64,000 nucleotides of DNA from Treponema sp. (GTDB lineage Bacteria; Spirochaetota; Spirochaetia; Treponematales; Treponemataceae), in assembly GCA_017935745.1 (NCBI GenBank), contig JAGBGX010000017.1:1-64000 (forward strand), in the 5' to 3' direction. A program made the translations under genes and the position numbers. Under the pieces are notes generated by a model. The model had not been told where the DNA came from and searched no databases. It worked only from the letters and a program-made list of their open reading frames with translations. Of this stretch, positions 36,510 through 43,028 are shown piece by piece; within the stretch, counting starts at the first letter, position 1, and every line of letters begins with the position of its first letter.

Positions 36510-36938
36510 CTAAAAAGTCCGGACAGCCCATAAACAATAGTTGAGTTCTTTGTATTGGAGAGATTGTTTTCCGCTGCCAAAACTCTGAAGCCATGCTTTA
36601 TCATCGCTTTGGGATGATGACCAGTAACTTGAACACCCTGAAATTTTCCCGACTTTCCGCAGGTTTTGGTAAATCAGATTTAATTCATATTTTGTTGGTA
36701 AATACCAATCGTCATATCCATTAGCACAGTACTCTTCACACTTATTAACTGCCGTCTGCCACTTGTATGCAACAAATACTTCTTTTGCCTCATATCGCCT
36801 ATTTCCATCAATGTAAAATACAATGCCTCCGCCCGGTCCTGTGTCACCTATTTTGTACGATGCATTTCGTGTCTGTGCACAAAGCGGAACGCACATGAAA
36901 GAGAGAAATGCAATAAATGCATACGTCAGTTTTTTCAT
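36510..36938 (-). CDS. Small exported DUF1566 (Lcl) domain protein
   Basis: A 142-residue protein that is a signal peptide (MKKLTYAFIAFLSFMCVPLCAQ) plus one DUF1566 domain (IGDTGPGGGIVFYID, GYDDWYLPTKYELNLIYQNL, YWSSSQ, ending WAVRTF). It lacks the CsgG part of its neighbours. Codon choice is AT-rich (TCATCATCCCAA where neighbours use TCGTCGTCGCAG), showing that it does not share recent history with the two variable genes. The ATG overlaps the upstream gene's stop (ATGA), making it the last gene of the AT-rich operon rather than part of the CsgG row. Confidence 0.75.
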   Translation of the reverse strand: MKKLTYAFIAFLSFMCVPLCAQTRNASYKIGDTGPGGGIVFYIDGNRRYEAKEVFVAYKWQTAVNKCEEYCANGYDDWYLPTKYELNLIYQNLRKVGKISGCSSYWSSSQSDDKAWLQSFGSGKQSLQYKELNYCLWAVRTF

Positions 36939-37603
36939 TTTGTTTCCTCACTATTTAATATTTTATCGCTCAAAAAAGCCTGTCTATTGTGGTTGTCCCA
37001 AGCTTCTTTTGAAACTTCATTAGGTATAATTTTATTCTCTCCATCATTTGAAAAATCTCCTTCTGCAAAAGCTGTAGAATCAAAGACCCTCATAAAAAAA
37101 CGACGGTTCCCTGTCAATGAATCTGTACATATAATACTTAACTCTAATTCATCGTATTTTCTTTCCTTAAAGCCCTGTGCAATATCTATATATGTAAGTG
37201 GTCGGTATGCAAAACTTATTGTATATTTTTTGTTTATTTTTCTCTTTATCCATACAATCCATTTCGGTTCATATCTTGTAAGCTTACGTACACCACATAC
37301 ACAAGGAATATTATTTCGATGCTGTGTAAATGTACCATCTTTGTTTTCTTTATATAAAATCGAGATTAACTTAATATCAAAATTGAAAAAGAAGACAAAT
37401 AAAGATTTATTTATGATTTTAAATTTCCATGCAGTTTCACCCTCCTTTACCAGTTTGCTGAAATTAGTACTAATGGCTATTTTTTCAGAAATAAAAATTT
37501 CATTTTTTCTTGAAAAAATATATATAATGACAAAACATAGAAATGTTCCTATTAGGCTAGAAACAATCCCAGTGACAATAGATAAAATAAGACTCATCTT
37601 CAT
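36935..37603 (-). CDS. Hypothetical membrane-anchored protein of the AT-rich operon
   Basis: A 222-residue protein with one N-terminal membrane helix (MKMSLILSIVTGIVSSLIGTF...) and a basic, beta-rich remainder with no known family. The start at 37603 is chosen because GGGAGG precedes it and the ATG overlaps the stop of the upstream gene (ATGA). Base composition is markedly lower in GC than surrounding genes, with many A-rich codons, which suggests transfer. It is the third gene of four tightly overlapping genes; function unknown. Confidence 0.7.
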   Translation of the reverse strand: MKMSLILSIVTGIVSSLIGTFLCFVIIYIFSRKNEIFISEKIAISTNFSKLVKEGETAWKFKIINKSLFVFFFNFDIKLISILYKENKDGTFTQHRNNIPCVCGVRKLTRYEPKWIVWIKRKINKKYTISFAYRPLTYIDIAQGFKERKYDELELSIICTDSLTGNRRFFMRVFDSTAFAEGDFSNDGENKIIPNEVSKEAWDNHNRQAFLSDKILNSEETK

Positions 37604-38370
37604 TTCAACCTCCCTGATAGTTTCCAAATAAATTCCTGTACACCAATCTTTTCAAACTGATTGAAATAGTCTTCATTGTCTATCCAGAATGATGTCTTTC
37701 CCTCAAAGACATCATTCTGATATTCATGAAATATGTCATAGTACAAGAAATGCACTTTTCCTTCATCATACGGAAGTACATCCGCGTTCCTCACGTCATC
37801 CGCAGAAATCAACGGATAGCAGTGCATGTTCGGAAGCTGAAAATGAAACCATTCCTTGTTTATCGGGGAAATTCCCGCACTCAGCATCAGATGCCGCAGG
37901 AAATTCCTGTTGCGTTCCTTTCTTTTTTCTTCCGGCGTATTCTCAAACTCATAGTCGGGCTTCCGTTGCTCCGGGTTTATCCGTATGGAAGAAGAAGGAA
38001 GCGGAATAACTATGCCGTTTTCATCAGTCAGAACGCAGTCAAACGCAATGCCCCGTGCATGAGGACTGTTTTCAACTTTTGCCAAAGACTCGCCCGGTTC
38101 CTGACCGGTTTTTTCCTTCCAATGTTCAAACAGATATTGCTGAACTTCATAAAAGCGCAGAACATCCTTAAACAGAATTTTCAAGTGGAAATGCTCTAAA
38201 ACAGGAACAAGAGAGTATAATCTTGCGGCAAGATTCTCTCGCATGACAGCATATTGCGGCAGATTGAATTTCTTGAACAGATTCTCGCCCATTATGTTTG
38301 TTTCAGAGTTGTAGTAAAACTGCGTCGCAAAACGCTCGTGTTCTAGAATGACAAGTTTGTTTTCGTTCAT
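37600..38370 (-). CDS. M15D-type D-Ala-D-Ala dipeptidase-like (VanX/DdpX family) protein
   Basis: A 256-residue cytoplasmic protein with the zinc-site pattern of M15D peptidases: SPHARGIAFD gives H104 and D111 (SxHxxGxAxD), and KEWFHF gives E173 and H176 (ExxH). VanX-type enzymes hydrolyse D-Ala-D-Ala, recycling cell-wall dipeptide or giving glycopeptide resistance. No vanA/vanH neighbours occur, so resistance is not implied; a wall-recycling or wall-targeting role with the adjacent membrane protein is possible. The insert between the motifs is longer than in VanX. The start at 38370 is the Met nearest the upstream stop, with GGATGG some 12 bases before; ATG 38388 is an alternative. Confidence 0.75.
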   Translation of the reverse strand: MNENKLVILEHERFATQFYYNSETNIMGENLFKKFNLPQYAVMRENLAARLYSLVPVLEHFHLKILFKDVLRFYEVQQYLFEHWKEKTGQEPGESLAKVENSPHARGIAFDCVLTDENGIVIPLPSSSIRINPEQRKPDYEFENTPEEKRKERNRNFLRHLMLSAGISPINKEWFHFQLPNMHCYPLISADDVRNADVLPYDEGKVHFLYYDIFHEYQNDVFEGKTSFWIDNEDYFNQFEKIGVQEFIWKLSGRLK

Positions 38371-38371
38371 A

Positions 38372-39136
38372 TTATTTTTTGCCATCCACATTGCCATTTA
38401 TTACATTTAGATTCGTCTGTATTTCCAAGAAGAAACGCCGTGCAAATGATTTGGAAGTTTTCTTGCATAGCCAATGAAGAAAAAACAGAATCAGTGAAAA
38501 AACAAGCACAGAAAAATGTCTGCTTTCAAGATTTTTGTAATTCATGCCTATTCCCCAAGCTCCAAAGCAGAATGCAACAAAAGAAAGCATAAAAAACACA
38601 GTGTCGAAACATTGGAACACTTCGCTGTGATAGTAGAATTGATAGATATCAGCCTTTGGAGATTCCAATGAAATTTTCCTCGCATAGTTCCAGACATCAA
38701 CAGCAGGCTTGTCAGAATTCCGTATCCAATCGAACGTTTTTTCTGGACACCGCTTTTCATTAAGACATTCTTCGATAATCGTTCCATTTCTGAACAGATA
38801 AAAAAGAATTCTCATGAATAGAGATTTCTTTTGTTTCTTTATTTTTCGCTGCTCATCTTTTTCTTTCTGCTTATTTTTATTGTAAAGCCTTCTGTAATAG
38901 TCAAATCCTAAATACCGCATTCCATGAACAAAGAATCCAATGACAAACGAAACCACATAAATTATCAAATCAAAGAATGAAATGTCAGATACTTCTTTAA
39001 TAATCTCTGATAGTGAAATAGAAGCACCGTATTTCATAAGTATAAATGCAAAGAACACGACAATCACTGTTGTTATGCCTGTAACAAGATTTACAAACCC
39101 AAATCCGCTACCAACATTGTTTATTTTTTCAACCAT
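38372..39136 (-). CDS. Hypothetical membrane protein, first gene of the AT-rich operon
   Basis: A 254-residue protein with about four predicted membrane helices (near 15-33, 55-72, 180-200, 208-225) and a basic cytoplasmic loop between pairs (NKNKQKEKDEQRKIKKQKKS). No family was recognised. AAGGAG lies about 9 bases before the ATG and a TATAAT box some 30 bases upstream. Composition is AT-rich like the next three genes, with which it is tightly packed. Helix pairs around a long soluble loop recall bacterial effector or sensor membrane proteins, but this is only a shape comparison. Confidence 0.7.
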   Translation of the reverse strand: MVEKINNVGSGFGFVNLVTGITTVIVVFFAFILMKYGASISLSEIIKEVSDISFFDLIIYVVSFVIGFFVHGMRYLGFDYYRRLYNKNKQKEKDEQRKIKKQKKSLFMRILFYLFRNGTIIEECLNEKRCPEKTFDWIRNSDKPAVDVWNYARKISLESPKADIYQFYYHSEVFQCFDTVFFMLSFVAFCFGAWGIGMNYKNLESRHFSVLVFSLILFFLHWLCKKTSKSFARRFFLEIQTNLNVINGNVDGKK

Positions 39137-39167
39137 AGGAATATCTCCTTACTTTTTTTCAAACCAT

Positions 39168-39173
39168 ATTATA
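39168..39173 (-). promoter_or_regulatory. -10 box upstream of the AT-rich operon
   Basis: TATAAT on the minus strand (39173-39168), about 32 bases before the start codon at 39136, in an AT-rich gap after the stop of the broken CsgG-DUF1566 gene. No good -35 box was seen at 17 bp. Confidence 0.4.
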
Positions 39174-39208
39174 CACGGAATTTATAAATTAGATAAATAG
39201 CTGAATTG

Positions 39209-40033
39209 TTAAAAAGCCCGGACAGCCCGAACACAACCGTTGTAGTACTTGTAGTAGCAGCCCTGGGCACCGTCGCTGAACCTCTGAAAAAACGCGTCGT
39301 TACTATCGTACTGCGACGACGACCAATACCAGTCATTCCCCGAAATTTTCCCTGGCTTTCGCAAGTTTTGGTAAATCAAGTTAAACTCACCCTTTGTCGG
39401 CAGATACCAGTCATCGTACCCGCTGCCACGGTAGTTTTTGTACATCTATACCGCCTCACCCCATGTCGCTGTTCCAAGCAGCTCGCTCACTTCGTAAGAT
39501 TTGTTCCCCTCAATGTAGAACACAAGTCCGCCGCCCGGACCGATATCGCCAATTTTCAGCGAAAGCCCTGCTACCGTGTTCTTTGCAAAATTTTCCAGAA
39601 GGCCGAACACATCGTCCAGCGAATTGAACTGTTCGCGCGCAGAGGAAAGTACCTTCGCATTCTTTGCATCGATAATTGACGAAGAAAGGTACAGCTTGCT
39701 TCCGAGCCTGATAATCTGCCCGCGGGAAATCAGCTGTGCGTTCGCCGCATTGCCGAGCGCGGTCGTCTTTGCGCAGTCCGACCAGTCGCTTGCCTGAAAC
39801 TTCATTTCCTTGACGATTTTGTCAAAGTTCGCGCGGTCAACCACAGAGACTTTCCCCGTCGCGACAAGTTCCGTTATGAACAGTTCCGTAATCGCGTCCG
39901 CCTCTTCCTGTGTCACGGCGTTTCCCGTAATGTCGAACGTCGCCACTTCAACAACTTTCTGTTCCTGTGCAAAAATGCTCGAACACACAAGCATAAATAC
40001 TGACATAAGCATGATAATAAGCTTCTTTTTCAT
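39209..40033 (-). pseudogene. CsgG-like/DUF1566 protein gene interrupted by an in-frame TAG
   Basis: One frame of 275 codons is split by a single TAG at 39448-39446. The upstream part (40033-39446, 195 residues) has a signal peptide (MKKKLIIMLMSVFMLVCSSIFAQ), a CsgG-like domain and the start of DUF1566 (IGDIGPGGGLVFYIEG...TWGEAV). Directly after the stop, in the same frame, follow MYKNYRGSGYDDWYLPTK and the rest of the domain to AVRAF. The paralogue at 36510 has a sense codon at this point (AVNKCEEY). A CAG-to-TAG change is the simplest explanation. TAG ends other genes here (asnA, hrpA), so reassignment is unlikely. The 3' segment 39233-39325 is the second variable-repeat-like sequence. GGAGGATAAT supports start 40033. 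Confidence 0.75.
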
Positions 40034-40080
40034 ATTATCCTCCAAAAAATTTCCTCTCTCTCCGCCAATTCGCGTTTCTG

Positions 40081-40557
40081 CTACTCCAACGCGTTTCCCA
40101 GCAACTCCTCGCACAGTCCCGGCATTTCTGCCATAAGTGTGTCCACGCTTTCCGCCTGCCGCACGGTAACATAAGCCGACGGAGGCTTCACGCCTATCAT
40201 CGTAACGAACGCACCTACAGAGCCGCCGAGCGAGAACAGTTTTCCGACTATGATGAAATCCGCACCTGTTTCCGCCGCAAACGATGCCGAACGCTCCGCG
40301 TCTATCAGGTCGGAAGCGACAAGCCCCTGCTGAGCAAGCAGCGTGTTCACGTCGCGGCTGTCTGCTGCGGAGGTCGTCCCGCCTGCCGCCAGCGTTTCCG
40401 CAAACCGGGCGGTGAATGCGTCAGCGTCTTCCTGCGAAACGCCCGCCGCCTCGAACGGCACAACGGCGATGACAGGCAACTTCGTTTCCGCCCACGCACA
40501 TACGGCGGAACACAGCACAGCCGCCGCAAACAAAAGCTCGAGCCTATTCTGTCTCAT
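40081..40557 (-). CDS. CsgG-like exported protein (short form)
   Basis: A 158-residue exported protein: signal peptide (MRQNRLELLFAAAVLCSAVCAWA) and a CsgG-like domain with IAVVPFEAAGVSQEDADAF, SAADSRDVNTLLAQQG, DLIDAERSASFAAETGADFIIVGKLF, in the same order as its neighbours. It lacks the DUF1566 part. It overlaps the DUF6261 gene by 14 bases and lies 47 bases before the broken paralogue, so 41278-39209 may form one transcript. Role unknown; it may act with the longer paralogues as a common scaffold. Confidence 0.7.
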   Translation of the reverse strand: MRQNRLELLFAAAVLCSAVCAWAETKLPVIAVVPFEAAGVSQEDADAFTARFAETLAAGGTTSAADSRDVNTLLAQQGLVASDLIDAERSASFAAETGADFIIVGKLFSLGGSVGAFVTMIGVKPPSAYVTVRQAESVDTLMAEMPGLCEELLGNALE

Positions 40558-41278
40558 CCGCGCTATCCGCTTTTGCCTTGCCTTTCTTTCCGCCTAATAC
40601 TTCCTTGCGGAAATGCTCGATTTCCGTATTGGCGTAGTCGATGAACGCCGCGTAGGCTTCTTCGCCCTCGAGCAGCGCGTGAGCGTTCACGTGAAGCACG
40701 AGCATTTTGTACGCCTCGTCGCTTTCCGCCCGCGCGGCTTTCAATGCGCCGGCAGTCTTTGCCGAACGCTCGTCCGTGCGCTGTCCCATGAGTGTGCGCA
40801 CTTCCTCATTCGCGGACTTCAGTTTCTCCACGAACGCGCCGAGCGAAAGCACCTTCACCTGCCCGGCGAATTTAGTTTCCAAGTCCTGAATAAAGTTCAC
40901 GAGCAGTCCCGTCTCCTTGTCGAGCTGTGCCTGCGGATTGATTTTGTAGTCCTTGATGTGCTGATTCAAAGCTGCGGCAGCTTCCGCGATTTCAGCAACG
41001 GGAAATTCCGTGTAGCCTGCCACCGCCTTCTTGTAGCCTGCGTAGAGCCTGTCGCGAAGCCGGTCAGCATCCGCAATCTTGTCCGTCGTCATGCTCTTGG
41101 AAGAAAGCTGCATGTTCTCATCCTCCGTCTGCACCGCCTTTTTCAACGCCTTCACCTGCGCCGCGCACTTTTCCGCAACCACGCTGTCCTTTTCCGCCCG
41201 CTCCGCCATGTTCGACACGAATAGGAAGTGCGCCGCGTTGTTCATGCCGCTGATATACACTGTCTGGATTTCTTTCAT
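40544..41278 (-). CDS. DUF6261 family protein
   Basis: A 244-residue helical protein, cytoplasmic by lack of a signal. Its pattern (MNNAAHFLFVSNMAERAEKD, DKIADADRLRDRLYAGYKKAV, NPQAQLDKETGLLVNFIQDL, LKSANEEVRTLMGQRTDERSAKTAGALKAARAESDEAY) fits DUF6261, a family mainly from Bacteroidetes with unknown function. The lysine-rich tail (GGKKGKAKAD) may bind nucleic acid. It is the first gene of the CsgG-like transcript and starts 20 bases from the 42-bp palindromic array, which would lie in its promoter region. Confidence 0.75.
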   Translation of the reverse strand: MKEIQTVYISGMNNAAHFLFVSNMAERAEKDSVVAEKCAAQVKALKKAVQTEDENMQLSSKSMTTDKIADADRLRDRLYAGYKKAVAGYTEFPVAEIAEAAAALNQHIKDYKINPQAQLDKETGLLVNFIQDLETKFAGQVKVLSLGAFVEKLKSANEEVRTLMGQRTDERSAKTAGALKAARAESDEAYKMLVLHVNAHALLEGEEAYAAFIDYANTEIEHFRKEVLGGKKGKAKADSADETE

Positions 41279-41297
41279 AAGAATGCTCCTTTGCTAT

Positions 41298-41591
41298 GAT
41301 ATTCTGCCGCCGTATGTGCGGCGGCTGGTTGCGATAAGGGAATTTGCTGCACAAAATTCGTGCTTGCCGGACACTGACAGAGCATTTGGCGCGCCAAATG
41401 CTCTCTTGTTGAATGCTGTGAAAGAATTTTTTGAGCCAAATGCACACTTTTTGGATGATGGCAAGGAATTTTGCATGCAAAATGTGTCCGCGGCGAGTGC
41501 CAGCAAGGAATTTGCTGCGCCACATTCGTTCCTGTCAGACGCAGCTGGCGCATTCCTGCCGCGAGCCGCCGGGGAGAAAATATGCATGTTC
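41298..41591. repeat. Tandem array of exact 42-bp period with palindromic unit centres
   Basis: Units start with GAATTT-like anchors at 41340, 41382, 41424, 41466, 41508 and 41550 (a weaker one at 41298), exactly 42 bp apart. Many anchors open a palindrome: GCATTTGGCGCGCCAAATGC (41382-41401, perfect) and ATTTTGCATGCAAAAT (41468-41483, perfect), with GAATTTGCTGCACAAAATTC imperfect. Because 42 is a multiple of three, frames stay open on both strands and would encode 14-residue repeats; no ribosome-binding site or family supports either frame. Confidence 0.75.
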
Positions 41592-41810
41592 TGTCTGGAA
41601 AATAAAAATGCGCCCCGCCCGGCCGGACGGAACGCACTATGAGAAATTGTATAGTGAACGGATTCTACTGGTACAGCAAAGCCGCACGCGGACGCGCCGC
41701 GCCGGAAAGAGGTTCTACAGCACCCCCCCCGCGTGCTTTGAGGCGAATCTATACTGCCGGAACTGTGCAGCTGTATTCATAGCTTCATACTACCCGAAAG
41801 TATCGCGGCC

Positions 41811-41999
41811 ATGTTTTATACCTTATGCCGCGCACCCACAGCCGAGGAAGAGCGGATTACCATTATAAGACGTGTGCATGATATGCTTATCCTGTTTGTC
41901 GTTGCTACAGACAGGAATGAAACCACAAGAATTATTTCAGCACGAAAAGCTAAACCTGACGAGGAGGCAGAATACTATGAAAACTATGACGCTCGATGA
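41811..41999 (+). pseudogene. BrnT-type toxin remnant (C-terminal half)
   Basis: The encoded peptide TAEEERITIIRRVHDMLILFVVATDRNETTRIISARKAKPDEEAEYY reproduces, from memory, the C-terminal half of BrnT RNase toxins (EERxIxIGxV...LxVVxTxR...RIISARKAxxxExxxYE). The N-terminal half with its WDxxKxxxNxxKHxISF motif is not found in any frame upstream, so the gene is truncated. An antitoxin-like frame begins inside its end, as in intact brnT-brnA operons. Confidence 0.65.
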
Positions 42000-42123
42000 T
42001 GTAAAAAAGCTCCCGCCTTGCCGTCCGCGCATAAAAAAAGGCACCCGCTGTCCTGCGGATGCCTTGCAGCGGTTCCTACGGGAATCGAACCCGTCTTTCG
42101 ACCTTGAGAGGGTCACGTCCTAG
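41977..42123 (+). pseudogene. BrnA-type antitoxin remnant (N-terminal part)
   Basis: ATG 41977 follows GAGGAGG and starts MKTMTLDDVKKLPP, similar to N-termini of BrnA antitoxins, and overlaps the toxin stop. After about 15 codons the frame enters the terminator and the gene for tRNA-Glu on the other strand and ends there, so most of the antitoxin is missing. Together with the toxin remnant it marks a decayed type II toxin-antitoxin module beside tRNA genes. Confidence 0.5.
42030..42063 (-). terminator. Terminator of the tRNA-Gln/tRNA-Glu unit
   Basis: On the minus strand GGCATCCGC pairs with GCGGGTGCC (42063-42040 overall, one G-T pair) and is followed by seven T. It lies eight bases after tRNA-Glu. 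Confidence 0.85.
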
Positions 42124-42141
42124 CCGATAGACGAAGGAACC
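42071..42141 (-). tRNA. tRNA-Glu (anticodon CTC)
   Basis: A 71-nt cloverleaf on the minus strand: acceptor GGTTCCT with AGGAACC, D-arm GTC...GAC, anticodon loop CTCTCAA giving CTC, and T-arm ACGGG-TTCGATT-CCCGT. No CCA is encoded. It follows tRNA-Gln on the same strand. Confidence 0.93.
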
Positions 42142-42178
42142 GAAACAAAAAAAAGCCAGAGCAAATGTCCGGCCGTAC

Positions 42179-42249
42179 TTCCCCAAGGAGGATTCGAACC
42201 CCCACAGTGAGAACCAGAATCTCAAGTGCTACCATTACACAATCGGGGA
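42179..42249 (-). tRNA. tRNA-Gln (anticodon CTG)
   Basis: Minus-strand cloverleaf with acceptor TCCCCGA/TTGGGGA, D-arm around GTGTAATGGTAGCAC, anticodon stem TGAGA/TCTCA with loop TTCTGGT (anticodon CTG), and T-loop TTCGAAT. No CCA is encoded. Probably co-transcribed with the tRNA-Glu 37 bases downstream. Confidence 0.92.
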
Positions 42250-42321
42250 ATGGAATGTAGCCTTATGATATATGAAAAGAAAAAAAACGTCAAGAGAAAA
42301 TCAGCCTGTGCGCAAAAAATT

Positions 42322-42795
42322 CTATTCCGCCGGGCAATGGAGCGCGCTTCCCTGCCCTTCCGTCCTGCCGCCCCTGAGCATTTCTTCCATTGTATGCCAG
42401 CCGAGCACAGCGCACTTGACTCTGGCCGGCATCGTGCGTATGTTTTTGAGGCTGGCGGCTTCCTCAAGCGCTTCAAGCTCGCTGTCGTCCTCTGCCGTTC
42501 CGTGAATCATATCCGTGAACAGCGATGCAAGGCGCAGCGCCTCTTCCTTGGGCTTTCCGATGATGTCGTCAAGCATCATGTCTACGGAAGCCTGGCTTAC
42601 AGCGCAACCGGAGCCGCTGAACGTGCCGTCTGCAATCACGCCGTTTTCATCGATTTTGAGCTGAAGATAAATGTTGTCCCCGCAGCTGGGGTTCACGCCG
42701 CGCAGTGTAAGCGTCGGGCTTTCCAGAGTTCCCTTGTGGCTCGGGTTCAGGTTATGCTCGTTCAGTATTTCCTGGTACAGCGACTTTAAATCCAT
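42322..42795 (-). CDS. sufU: Iron-sulfur cluster assembly protein SufU
   Basis: A 157-residue SufU/NifU-like protein with the three conserved cysteines C38 (NPSCGD), C64 (GSGCAVSQAS) and C128 (RVKCAVLGWHT) plus D40, which bind zinc in Gram-positive SufU. In those bacteria SufU is the sulfur acceptor that activates SufS. The SufU-specific insert (about 80-110) is present, separating it from IscU. GAGGGA supports start 42795; an upstream ATG would cross a hairpin. It is the last gene of the suf cluster but is 233 bases from sufS with its own leader hairpin. Confidence 0.93.
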   Translation of the reverse strand: MDLKSLYQEILNEHNLNPSHKGTLESPTLTLRGVNPSCGDNIYLQLKIDENGVIADGTFSGSGCAVSQASVDMMLDDIIGKPKEEALRLASLFTDMIHGTAEDDSELEALEEAASLKNIRTMPARVKCAVLGWHTMEEMLRGGRTEGQGSALHCPAE

Positions 42796-42805
42796 AGTTT
42801 CCCTC

Positions 42806-42851
42806 ATAAAAAGCCAATAAGAGAATATCAATTCCCGGACTGGCTTTTTAT
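42806..42851 (-). promoter_or_regulatory. Leader hairpin in front of sufU
   Basis: Perfect 11-bp arms ATAAAAAGCCA (42851-42841 and 42816-42806 on the minus strand) with a 24-nt loop; the 3' arm ends TTTTTAT next to the GAGGGA ribosome-binding site. It could act as a weak terminator between sufS and sufU or limit access to the start. Confidence 0.5.
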
Positions 42852-43028
42852 ATGCTTCCGCAGCAAAGTAAGGAAGCACAGTTAATAAAAAAGCTCGCGA
42901 CGCGAACTTGTGAATAAAGACAGCGATGCCGTCTTAGGCACTGTTTTTATTCGTGCGGAGAATTTCATCCCTGCGGGACTGCAAGCAGTACCCCGATGCT
43001 TGTATCGAGGCATGCTGATTGCACGCTC

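Noticed and set aside
39446..39448. TAG as a recoded amino acid (for example pyrrolysine)
   Set aside because: TAG ends asnA and hrpA normally, prfA is present, and no PYLIS-like context or pyl genes are seen; a point mutation is simpler.
34606..41278. Reverse transcriptase and template repeat for a DGR
   Set aside because: No frame in the window shows RT motifs (such as YxDD) and no third copy of the framework codons was found; the template, if any, must be outside.
41298..41591. Array considered as CRISPR
   Set aside because: Units are contiguous, differ in sequence and have no constant repeat with unique spacers; no cas genes are present.
41275..41637. Array considered as a gene for a 14-residue repeat protein
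   Set aside because: All frames on both strands stay open simply because the period is a multiple of three; no start signal or recognised family supports one frame.
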